Positions 1 through 5,691 of a stretch of 8,022 nt of DNA are shown piece by piece. Origin of the DNA: Pseudomonadota bacterium (GTDB lineage Bacteria; Myxococcota; UBA9042; PHBI01); NCBI GenBank assembly GCA_005788935.1, contig SYAK01000051.1:1-8022 (forward strand), given 5' to 3'. Below the pieces are notes generated by a model, which made no database searches, was not told the DNA's origin, and was given only the letters and a program-made list of their open reading frames with translations. Position 1 is the stretch's first letter, and every line of letters begins with the position of its first letter. A program made the position numbers and the translations under genes.

Positions 1-2
1 AC

Positions 3-74
3 GAGCGCTTCCATTCCACGAACGCGTCCATTGAGGCGCTGCTGCAGAAGTACGAGCCCAAATCCGTCGAGTAA
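3..74 (+). CDS. 3' end of an upstream reading frame; looks like the missing propeptide part of the S8 peptidase
   Basis: This open frame enters from outside the window and stops at TAA 72-74. It encodes ERFHSTNASIEALLQKYEP followed by KSVE. It lies in the same frame as the peptidase that opens at 81, with only two codons (Leu-Leu) between the stop and that GTG. Read through the stop, the residues join into something like a subtilisin-type inhibitory propeptide: an alternating hydrophobic strand, a helix 'IEALLQKY', then 'NPELLNVVEITC' and 'VAMRQEFAEAG'. I infer that this is the N-terminal part of the same gene, cut off by a nonsense change or a base-calling error, and not a separate gene. A genuine unrelated upstream gene ending here is possible but less likely. 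TAA is also the odd stop out: all other gene ends in the window use TGA. Confidence 0.6.
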   Translation, partial: ERFHSTNASIEALLQKYEPKSVE

Positions 75-80
75 CTCCTC

Positions 81-2669
81 GTGCAGTCGAGGAATCCGGA
101 GCTGCTGAACGTCGTCGAGATTACCTGTGATTGCGATGAAGTGGCCATGCGCCAGGAATTCGCCGAAGCGGGCGAGGACGTCGAGGAGGCCGAGGTGGCC
201 CCTGATTTTCAGCCGCTTCTGACGCCGAACGACTACAATCTGGCATTTGCCAGCGATTATGCGCTCGACCTGGTGCGCGCACGGGAGGCGTGGGACGTCT
301 CGACTGGCAGCGAGACCACCAAGGTCGCGATTACGGACCAGAACTTCCACGACACCCATGAAGAGCTGGTCGGCAAGATCCTGGCTTACGACAACACCAA
401 CACCGCGACCCGGACCCACGGCACGGCGGTGGCCATCACGGTCGCTGGCAACACCAACAACGGTGTCGGCAAGAGTTCCATCGGCTTCGACAACAAGCTG
501 GGACTTTTCCGGATGAATTACAATGAGGCCCTCAACGCTGCCAATCAGGGCTACAGGGTCATCAACATGAGCTGGTCCTCGGGCTGCTCGTTCAATTCAT
601 ATGCCCAGGCCGCGCTCACCGACATCTACAACATGGGCGCCTTCATCGTCGCAGGTGCCGGAAATGGCACCACATGCGGGTCCGCGACTGCGCTGGTGTA
701 CCCGGCCTCGTATGAACGTGTCTTCTCGGTCACCAGTATCGGAGCCAGCGACAATCACGAGAGCACGATCGGAAACCCGGCCTCCACCCATCAGCACAAC
801 GACAAGGTCGATCTCACCGCCCCGGGCTACAGCGTCGCGCTGTCGTCGTCGCCCGGCTCCTACTCGCTCTCTTCGGGGACGTCGTTCGCCACCGCGCTGG
901 TCTCGGGGACAGCGGGGCTGCTGCTGGCGATCAACCCGGCCCTGAGACCGCAGGACCTCGAGATCATCCTCAAGGCCACCGCGGTCAATATCGATGACAA
1001 GAACCCTGGCTATCTGGGCATATTGGGTGCCGGACGGCTCGACGCGGCCGCAGCGGCCCTGATGGCGAGCACGTACGTGATCCCCGACACCACGGCGCCC
1101 GACGACGCCACAGTGCTCAGTTGGGCCGAAGGCGCCGTCACGACCCACCTGGATCTTGCGGCGACCTGGACCCCGTCGGCCTCGTCGGACCTGCACCTGC
1201 AGCAGATTCAGGTCTATTCGGACAGCGCGTGCGGGACGGCCGAGGGGAGCCCCGTGGACCTGCCGTCGGTGGCGGCGAGCGCCTACGCGGTCCGTGGCGT
1301 GATCGGGATATCTTATGCCTTCAAGATTATCAGTCGTGATGAGGTTGGAAACACGCGCACCTCTGGGTGCTCGGCGGCGTTGTCGGTGGTCGGCTGTCTC
1401 GGGGACGGGGACTGTGGCGGCGGCCTGGTGTGTGCGCCGGACAGCCTGACGTGCGTCGCATGTGTGCAGGCCGACCGTTGCGACGACGGCGACCCCTGCA
1501 CCGTCGACCTCTGTGACGCGAACGCGTGCGTTCACGCGCCCACGGCCCAAGGCGCGAGCTGTGACGACGGGTCTGTCGACACGCGCGATGACGTCTGTGA
1601 CGGGGCGGGCGGCTGCGGTGGGACGGCGTACAGCTGCGAGGCGCGCCAGTGCGACGTGTCGGCGACGCCGAACGGGGTCGACTGCACGGTGGTCCGGAAG
1701 GGCGCGGGGTCTGCGTGTGACGACGGAAACCTTGGAACTGCAAACGATGTCTGTGACGGGGCGGGCGGCTACGGTGGGACGGCGTACAGCTGCGAGGCGC
1801 GCCAGTGCGACGTGTCGGCGACACCGAACGGGGTCGACTGCACGGTGGTCCGGAAGGGCGCTGGGGCGGCGTGCGACGACGGGAATGTTGGAACTGCAAA
1901 CGATGTCTGTGACGGGGCTGGCGGCTGCGGGGGCACACCCATCTCGTGCCCGGCCGATACGGCCTGCACCGCCTGGAAGCCGGACGGCGTCGACTGCGCG
2001 CCGAGCTGGGCCGACTCCGCGACCGCGTGCGACGACGGCGACGTCTGCACCGAGGGCGAGGCCTGCGACGGCGCTGGGGCGTGCGTCGGCGTGACGCTGG
2101 CGTGCGCGGTGGGCGAGGCTTGCGATGCCGTCGAGGGTTGCGTCGCCACGCACTGCGAACCTTGCGCGTCCGACGCGGACTGCGGGGACGCGAGCGCCTG
2201 CCTCGCCACCGGCTCTGGCGACACCTCGGGAGACCGCTGTCTGCTGGCCTGCGCCACCGCCACCGACTGCCCCGAGGGCCGCGTCTGCGGCGTTCACACG
2301 GATGGCTCGCGCCGCTGCTTCGACCTCGAGGGTGACTGCGCCGCACCGTCTGGCGAGCCCGGGCCGGACACCGCCCCGGTCGAGTCCGGTCCGGAGCCCG
2401 TCGAGCCCGCTCCGGTCGAGCCCGCCCCGGTCGAGTCTGGTCCGGAGCCTGTCGAGCCCGCCCCGGTCGAGTCCGGCTCCGTCGAGCCCGCCTTGGACGC
2501 GGGACCGAGTGCCGACGTGACCTCGAGCGGACAGATCCAGAGCTCGGGTGGCGGCGGCTGCAGAGGGGGTGGCGCAGGCGCAGGGCCAGCAGCGCTCCTG
2601 CTCGCGCTGGGCGTCGCGCTGTTGCGGGCGCGCTCGGGGCGCTCGCGACGCGCGTCAGGCCGTCCCTGA
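81..2669 (+). CDS. Subtilisin-like (S8) serine peptidase with Cys-rich repeats and MYXO-CTERM-like anchor; N-terminus probably disrupted
   Basis: This is a serine endopeptidase expected to act outside the cell or at its surface. With GTG 81 as residue 1, the order is: propeptide remnant (about 1-45); S8 catalytic domain (about 50-330) with Asp86 in VAITDQ, His113 in THGTAVA, oxyanion Asn195 in AGAGNG and Ser268 in SGTSFA; a beta-sandwich-like segment (about 335-437) ending in 'DEVGNTRTSGCS'; a Cys-rich region (about 439-755) with CDDGD-type units; a Pro-Val-Glu-rich stalk (766-804); and a Gly-rich/Cys827/hydrophobic/Arg tail (821-862). The catalytic set is complete, so the enzyme domain looks functional. 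However, GTG 81 has no recognisable Shine-Dalgarno sequence and gives no signal peptide. That does not fit a disulfide-rich, surface-sorted protein. The real start probably lies upstream of the window, with TAA 72-74 interrupting the gene. The catalytic part uses visibly more A/T-ending codons than the rest, which hints at acquisition from another lineage. S8 assignment is very secure; integrity of the gene is doubtful. Confidence 0.9.
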   Translation: MQSRNPELLNVVEITCDCDEVAMRQEFAEAGEDVEEAEVAPDFQPLLTPNDYNLAFASDYALDLVRAREAWDVSTGSETTKVAITDQNFHDTHEELVGKILAYDNTNTATRTHGTAVAITVAGNTNNGVGKSSIGFDNKLGLFRMNYNEALNAANQGYRVINMSWSSGCSFNSYAQAALTDIYNMGAFIVAGAGNGTTCGSATALVYPASYERVFSVTSIGASDNHESTIGNPASTHQHNDKVDLTAPGYSVALSSSPGSYSLSSGTSFATALVSGTAGLLLAINPALRPQDLEIILKATAVNIDDKNPGYLGILGAGRLDAAAAALMASTYVIPDTTAPDDATVLSWAEGAVTTHLDLAATWTPSASSDLHLQQIQVYSDSACGTAEGSPVDLPSVAASAYAVRGVIGISYAFKIISRDEVGNTRTSGCSAALSVVGCLGDGDCGGGLVCAPDSLTCVACVQADRCDDGDPCTVDLCDANACVHAPTAQGASCDDGSVDTRDDVCDGAGGCGGTAYSCEARQCDVSATPNGVDCTVVRKGAGSACDDGNLGTANDVCDGAGGYGGTAYSCEARQCDVSATPNGVDCTVVRKGAGAACDDGNVGTANDVCDGAGGCGGTPISCPADTACTAWKPDGVDCAPSWADSATACDDGDVCTEGEACDGAGACVGVTLACAVGEACDAVEGCVATHCEPCASDADCGDASACLATGSGDTSGDRCLLACATATDCPEGRVCGVHTDGSRRCFDLEGDCAAPSGEPGPDTAPVESGPEPVEPAPVEPAPVESGPEPVEPAPVESGSVEPALDAGPSADVTSSGQIQSSGGGGCRGGGAGAGPAALLLALGVALLRARSGRSRRASGRP
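1593..1934 (+). repeat. 156-bp (52-residue) tandem repeat in the Cys-rich region of the S8 peptidase
   Basis: Two full copies lie at 1593-1748 and 1749-1904, followed by the start of a third at 1905 to about 1934. Each unit begins GTCTGTGACGGGGC. My codon-by-codon alignment of the two full copies shows 9 differences in 156 bases and no indels, so the duplication is recent or is kept alike by gene conversion. The unit encodes VCDGAGG..GGTAYSCEARQC..., ends in ACDDGN.GTAND, and has six Cys in copy 1. In copy 2, TGC (1614-1616) has become TAC (1770-1772), turning Cys512 into Tyr564 and leaving five Cys. More diverged CDDG units flank the array on both sides (about 1480-1590 and 1935-2110). Confidence 0.9.
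2376..2492 (+). repeat. Pro-Val-Glu repeat stalk in the S8 peptidase
   Basis: Residues 766-804 are built from PVESG, PEP and VEPA blocks. The 12-residue unit PVESGPEPVEPA occurs twice (2376-2411 and 2427-2462), separated by PVEPA and followed by PVESGSVEPA. Such Pro/Glu-rich low-complexity stretches commonly act as extended spacers between surface domains and a membrane or wall anchor, which fits its place just before the C-terminal sorting tail. The repeated DNA makes length variation by slippage or recombination plausible. Confidence 0.85.
2541..2666 (+). other. MYXO-CTERM-like C-terminal sorting signal of the S8 peptidase
   Basis: Residues 821-862 show the usual tripartite layout: a Gly-rich run SSGGGGC with a single Cys827 (codon 2559-2561), a short hydrophobic helix (GPAALLLALGVALL, about 835-848) and a basic end rich in Arg (RARSGRSRR). 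In myxobacteria this kind of tail is processed by CAAX-protease-like myxosortases and holds proteins at the envelope. It supports a Myxococcota-type host and an extracytoplasmic location for the peptidase. The class of signal is clear from layout; whether it is cleaved here is not shown. Confidence 0.75.
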
Positions 2670-2705
2670 GGAACCGCGAGGCCTGGGTCAACGGGCTGTC
2701 GCCTC

Positions 2706-2734
2706 GCTTGTGCCACGCGCTGTTTGGCACGAGC
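2706..2734 (+). terminator. Possible hairpin terminator downstream of the S8 peptidase
   Basis: GCTTGTGCCA (2706-2715) can pair with TGGCACGAGC (2725-2734) through ten pairs, one of them G-T wobble, around a nine-base loop. It starts 36 bases after the peptidase stop codon, a sensible place for a 3' end signal. No T-run follows, so it is not a classical intrinsic terminator. It could instead be an RNA-stabilising stem, or a chance hairpin in GC-rich DNA. Confidence 0.35.
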
Positions 2735-2980
2735 TGCGGCGGATCCGGTTCATCCGTGACGACGGCCGGGTTGGTCGAGCCCGCGCGGCGTTCGCGTCGC
2801 CAGGCGGTCAGCGCGACGTCTCGCGCTGACTGGCGCAAGACGCGATGTCATGGCCGCGTCACACTTATGCGAGCGGTTGCGCAACGGGTTGCGCGTCGCA
2901 AGGTGGGCGCCTACCCCCGAGAGCGCGCCGACGCCGGCGGTGAGCGAGTGGCTCGCCATGGCGGCGGCCCACGCCCTCCC

Positions 2981-2984
2981 GGAG
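2981..2984 (+). promoter_or_regulatory. Ribosome binding site fixing the start of the PqqD-like gene
   Basis: GGAG lies six bases before ATG 2991. The same frame can be extended to ATG 2850 or GTG 2940, but neither has a good Shine-Dalgarno sequence. The extra 47 residues from 2850 do not resemble PqqD proteins, which start close to where residue 1 falls here. Confidence 0.7.
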
Positions 2985-2990
2985 TACCCC

Positions 2991-3254
2991 ATGGACACGC
3001 GGCGCTTGCGCGAGCTCGCCATCAGCGAGACCGGTTTCATCTTCGACCCATGGTCCGGCCTGACCTGGACCGTGAACCCGTCCGGCCGCTTCATCCTCGA
3101 GCAGCTGAAGGCCGGCGTGGCCCCCGACGAGGTGCCAGCCCGCCTCCGGTCCGCGTTCGCGATGCGGCCGACCGATGACCCCGACCGGGACGTCAGCGAG
3201 TGCGTCACGATGCTGCACGCCGAGGGGTTGCTCCCGCGCGGAGGGGCCAAGTGA
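2991..3254 (+). CDS. PqqD-like small protein (RiPP-recognition-element fold)
   Basis: The product is 87 residues, the usual size for PqqD-family proteins, starting MDTRRLRELAISETGF. It shows the family layout: a first beta-strand pair FIFDPWSGLTWTVNPSG (about 16-32), a helix FILEQLKAG (34-42), the pattern APDEVPARLRSAF (44-56) like the 'T..EI...L...Y' stretch, and a closing helix DVSECVTMLHAEGLL (67-81). PqqD itself holds the PqqA precursor peptide for a radical SAM enzyme, and relatives act as peptide-binding modules in several modification systems. No radical SAM or pqq gene is visible here, so a PQQ role is not supported. Its stop overlaps the ATP-grasp start (GTGA), so it probably serves that enzyme or a carrier or peptide substrate. 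The fold call rests on pattern recognition in a short protein. Confidence 0.75.
   Translation: MDTRRLRELAISETGFIFDPWSGLTWTVNPSGRFILEQLKAGVAPDEVPARLRSAFAMRPTDDPDRDVSECVTMLHAEGLLPRGGAK
3240..3244 (+). promoter_or_regulatory. Strong ribosome binding site fixing the ATP-grasp start at GTG 3251
   Basis: GGAGG (within GGAGGGG) sits six bases before GTG 3251, inside the last codons of the PqqD-like gene. It makes GTG 3251 a better start than ATG 3200, which would place 17 Arg-rich residues ahead of the fold. It is also better than ATG 3272. The GTGA overlap with the preceding stop indicates coupled translation. Confidence 0.75.
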
Positions 3255-4327
3255 GCCTGCAGCGGCGTGACATGACCGTCGCGGTCACGGGGCTCAACGC
3301 CACCGACAACCCGGCCCCGGGTGTCGCGGTGTTGCGGTCGCTCCGCGAGGCTCCGGACTTCCGCGGGCGCCTCGTCGGCCTCGCCTACGACTCCCTCGAC
3401 CCCGGTCTCTACTGCGATGATCTCGACATGGCCGCGGCGTTCCTCGTCCCGTGGCCGTCGCAGGGGCTCGAGGCGATGCGCGATCGCCTCCTGCGCATTC
3501 ACGCGCGGATCCCGCTCGACGTCATCATCCCGACGCTCGACGCGGAGATGCCCGCGCTCATCGCGCTCGAGCCCGACCTGCGCGGCCGTGGCATCCACCT
3601 CTTCACGCCGACGCAGGCCCAGTTCGATCTGCGCTCGAAGGCCCACCTGCGCGAGCTCGGCCTGAAGACGGACCTCGACGTGCCTGAAACACGCGCGCTG
3701 TCGGATGTCCGCGAGCTCGAGGACGTCCACCGGGAGGTCCCGTATCCGTTCTGGGTCAAGGGCGTCTTTTACGGGGCGACCCGCGTCAACACCATCGACG
3801 AAGCCATCGCGGCCTTTCACGGGGCGGTCGCGCGCTGGGGGTTGCCGGTCATCGTGCAGCGCCACTATGCGGGCGAGGAGTACGACGTCGTCGCGGTCGG
3901 CGACGGCGAGGGCGGGCTCGTCGGGGCGGTGCCCATGCGCAAGATGATGCTGACCGACAAGGGCAAGGGCTGGGCGGGTGTCACGGTGCTCGACCCGGCG
4001 CTGCTCGAGATGGCGCGCGCCTTCATGCGGGCGACGCGTTGGCGTGGCCCCTGCGAGCTCGAGGTGCTGCGGACGCCGGACGGGCGCTCGCTGCTGCTCG
4101 AGGTGAACCCCCGCTTCCCCGCCTGGTGCCACCTCGCGACGGGAGCTGGCCAGAACCTCGCCTGGGCCGTCGCGCGGCTGGCGCTTGGCGAGCACGTCCC
4201 GCCGATGCGCGAGTTCTCGGCGGGCACGACCTTTGTCCGAGTCGCCCTTGACCGTATCGGGACCATCAAACGTTTCCAGCACATCGCCTCGACTGGCGAG
4301 CTCATTTTCAAGGATCTGCTGCCATGA
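3251..4327 (+). CDS. ATP-grasp ligase (carbamoyl-phosphate-synthase-like / amino acid ligase type)
   Basis: The product is 358 residues from GTG 3251. ATP-grasp enzymes activate a carboxylate as acyl-phosphate and join it to an amine, thiol or other nucleophile. The N-terminal part (about 8-130) is a Rossmann-like pre-ATP-grasp domain beginning MTVAVTGLNATDNPAPG, with IIPTLDAEMPAL near 93-103. The ATP-binding part has Lys170 in PFWVKGVF, the Gly-rich VGDGEGGL loop and the acidic GEEYDV (about 208-213). The metal/ATP end has ELEVL (about 269-273) and LLEVNPRFPAW (282-292), where Glu284, Asn286 and Arg288 match the Mg2+ and phosphate ligands of the fold. All expected catalytic positions appear present. 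The protein overlaps the PqqD-like gene upstream and the PLP decarboxylase downstream by four bases each, so the three likely form one pathway. The substrates cannot be deduced. A plain biotin carboxylase is unlikely, because no carrier or carboxyltransferase gene is nearby. Confidence 0.88.
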   Translation: MSLQRRDMTVAVTGLNATDNPAPGVAVLRSLREAPDFRGRLVGLAYDSLDPGLYCDDLDMAAAFLVPWPSQGLEAMRDRLLRIHARIPLDVIIPTLDAEMPALIALEPDLRGRGIHLFTPTQAQFDLRSKAHLRELGLKTDLDVPETRALSDVRELEDVHREVPYPFWVKGVFYGATRVNTIDEAIAAFHGAVARWGLPVIVQRHYAGEEYDVVAVGDGEGGLVGAVPMRKMMLTDKGKGWAGVTVLDPALLEMARAFMRATRWRGPCELEVLRTPDGRSLLLEVNPRFPAWCHLATGAGQNLAWAVARLALGEHVPPMREFSAGTTFVRVALDRIGTIKRFQHIASTGELIFKDLLP

Positions 4328-5691
4328 AGAAGGACATCGACCTCCCGCCTGCTCCGCCCACCGCGCCCTACGAGCAGCCGACGCTCATCCGCCACGAGGC
4401 GGGCCTCATGAACAAGCTCTCGCGCGCCCAGACGATGCGCCCGCTGACGCACATCGACGGCGTCTCGGTCGTCTCGCTCGTCGCAGAGCACGGCTCTCCG
4501 CTCTTCATCTTCAGCGAGCGAACACTCGTCAGTCGTTTCAGAGAGTTGCGTGACGCCCTCGCCCTTCGTTTTCCGAACTCGCACGTCGCGTGGAGCTGGA
4601 AGACCAACTACCTCGACGCCGTCTGCCGCGTCTTCCATCGCGAGGGTGCCTGGTCCGAGGTCGTCAGCGAGCTCGAGTTCGACAAGGCCCGCCGCCTCGG
4701 TGTCCCGGGTGAGCGCATCCTCTTCAACGGACCCTACAAGCCCGAGCGCGCCCTCGAGAAGGCCTTCCGCGCCGGCGCCCGCGTCCACCTCGACAGCTTC
4801 GACGAGATCGCGCGCGCCGAGCGCATCGCCAACGAGACCGGCCTCGAGCCGCGCGTCGCGCTCCGCCTCAACATGTCTGTCCGGGGGACGCCGCACTGGA
4901 GCCGCTTTGGCTTCAACCTCGACAACGGGCAGGCCCTCGACGCCGCGCGTCGCGTCCTCTCGGGCGGGCGCCTGCAGCTCGCCGGGCTGCACTGTCACGT
5001 CGGGACCTTCATCCAGGATCCGAGCGTTTACCGCGAGGAAGCCCGCAAGATCGCGGGCTTCACCCAGATGCTGCGGCTCGAGCTCGGCGTCCGCATCGCG
5101 TATCTGGACCTCGGCGGCGGCCTCGCGTCGCCGAACACCCTGCACGCCCAGTACCTGCCTGGTGAACAGACGACACCGTCCTTCGCGCAATACACCGAAG
5201 CCATCTCCGAGGGCCTCGCCGGCCTCGGCGCCGAGCTTCCGACCATCTTCCTCGAGCCCGGGCGCGCGCTCGTCGACGAGGCCGGCTGCCTCGCGACCAC
5301 CGTCCACGCCATCAAGCGCCTGCCCGACGGCCGCCGCGCCCTCGTCCTCGACACCGGCGTCAACACCCTCGTCACCGCCGCCTGGTATCGGCACGACGTC
5401 GTCCCGGCTCAGCCCTTCTCCGGGACACCCGAGCCGACCGTGATGGTCGGGCCGCTGTGCATGAACATCGACGTCCTGCGCGACCGCCTGTTCTTCCCGC
5501 CCGTGGGGCCGGGCGACGTCCTCGTCTTCCGCAACGTCGGCGCCTACAACGTCACGCAGTGGATGCAGTTCATCGTGTCCCGCCCAGCCGTCGTGATGAT
5601 CTCGCGCTCGGGCGAGGCCGCGATCATCCGCCGCCGCGAGACCCTCGAGACGCTGACCTCGCAGGAGTCGATGCCGCCGTGGCTTCACTGA
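4324..5691 (+). CDS. Fold-type III PLP-dependent decarboxylase (LysA / ornithine decarboxylase superfamily)
   Basis: The product is 455 residues, slightly longer than typical diaminopimelate decarboxylases, owing to an N-terminal extension of about 45 residues. A TIM-barrel PLP domain (about 60-320) is followed by a beta-sandwich. Lys93 in AWSWKTNY is the expected Schiff-base lysine. HCHVGT (223-228), LDLGGGL (261-267) and EPGRA (311-315) are the PLP phosphate and ring contacts. GPLCMNID (376-383) and NVGAYN (404-409) match the C-terminal motifs that complete the active site across a dimer. The residue after Cys379 is Met380, where diaminopimelate decarboxylases carry Glu (CES) and ornithine decarboxylases Asp (CDS), so the substrate is probably neither. 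AAGGA at 4310-4314 is a good ribosome binding site, and ATG 4324 overlaps the ATP-grasp stop (ATGA). It likely supplies an amine to, or processes a product of, the ligase. The reaction is decarboxylation by family; racemase activity is a remote alternative. Confidence 0.88.
   Translation: MKKDIDLPPAPPTAPYEQPTLIRHEAGLMNKLSRAQTMRPLTHIDGVSVVSLVAEHGSPLFIFSERTLVSRFRELRDALALRFPNSHVAWSWKTNYLDAVCRVFHREGAWSEVVSELEFDKARRLGVPGERILFNGPYKPERALEKAFRAGARVHLDSFDEIARAERIANETGLEPRVALRLNMSVRGTPHWSRFGFNLDNGQALDAARRVLSGGRLQLAGLHCHVGTFIQDPSVYREEARKIAGFTQMLRLELGVRIAYLDLGGGLASPNTLHAQYLPGEQTTPSFAQYTEAISEGLAGLGAELPTIFLEPGRALVDEAGCLATTVHAIKRLPDGRRALVLDTGVNTLVTAAWYRHDVVPAQPFSGTPEPTVMVGPLCMNIDVLRDRLFFPPVGPGDVLVFRNVGAYNVTQWMQFIVSRPAVVMISRSGEAAIIRRRETLETLTSQESMPPWLH

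Larger units (their letters stand above)
2670..2990 (+). other. Non-coding gap between the peptidase gene and the downstream operon
   Basis: No convincing gene is present in these 321 bases. Open frames crossing it on either strand have Arg/Pro/Ala-rich products typical of shadow frames in GC-rich DNA and lack ribosome binding sites. It contains a 10-bp-stem hairpin (2706-2734), a shorter hairpin CGGAT/ATCCG (2740-2756) and a perfect 10-bp palindrome GTTGCGCAAC (2876-2885) followed at once by a second GTTGCGC (2888-2894). The promoter of the downstream operon should lie here, but I could not point to a convincing -35/-10 pair. Confidence 0.6.

Noticed and set aside
597..2297. Minus-strand open frame of about 566 codons inside the S8 gene
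   Set aside because: The repetitive Arg/Val/Ala-rich product follows the tandem repeats of the sense gene. It has no ribosome binding site or domain.
2850..2870. Possible -10 box TTATGC near 2865
   Set aside because: No matching -35 element at 16-18 bases upstream; too weak to call in this composition.
2845..2943. Small open frame of 32 codons with a GCATGCA stretch, considered as a precursor peptide for the PqqD-like protein
   Set aside because: No Shine-Dalgarno sequence, an Arg-run at the end where a modified core would be expected, and composition typical of chance frames. Worth revisiting only if conserved elsewhere.
2850..2990. Longer start (ATG 2850) for the PqqD-like gene
   Set aside because: The added 47 residues do not resemble the family and there is no ribosome binding site; ATG 2991 has GGAG at a proper distance.
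2991..3254. Assignment of the PqqD-like gene to pyrroloquinoline quinone synthesis
   Set aside because: None of the other pqq genes or a radical SAM enzyme is in the window, and the gene is coupled to an ATP-grasp enzyme instead.
2750..4282. Long minus-strand open frame of about 510 codons opposite the PqqD-like and ATP-grasp genes
   Set aside because: Long antisense frames are expected in GC-rich DNA. Its product is Arg/Asp/Val-rich with no motif, while the + strand carries clear PqqD and ATP-grasp motifs.
3865..5688. Minus-strand open frame of about 607 codons opposite the decarboxylase
   Set aside because: It mirrors the decarboxylase codons and has no recognisable domain; the + strand has the complete PLP enzyme motif set.
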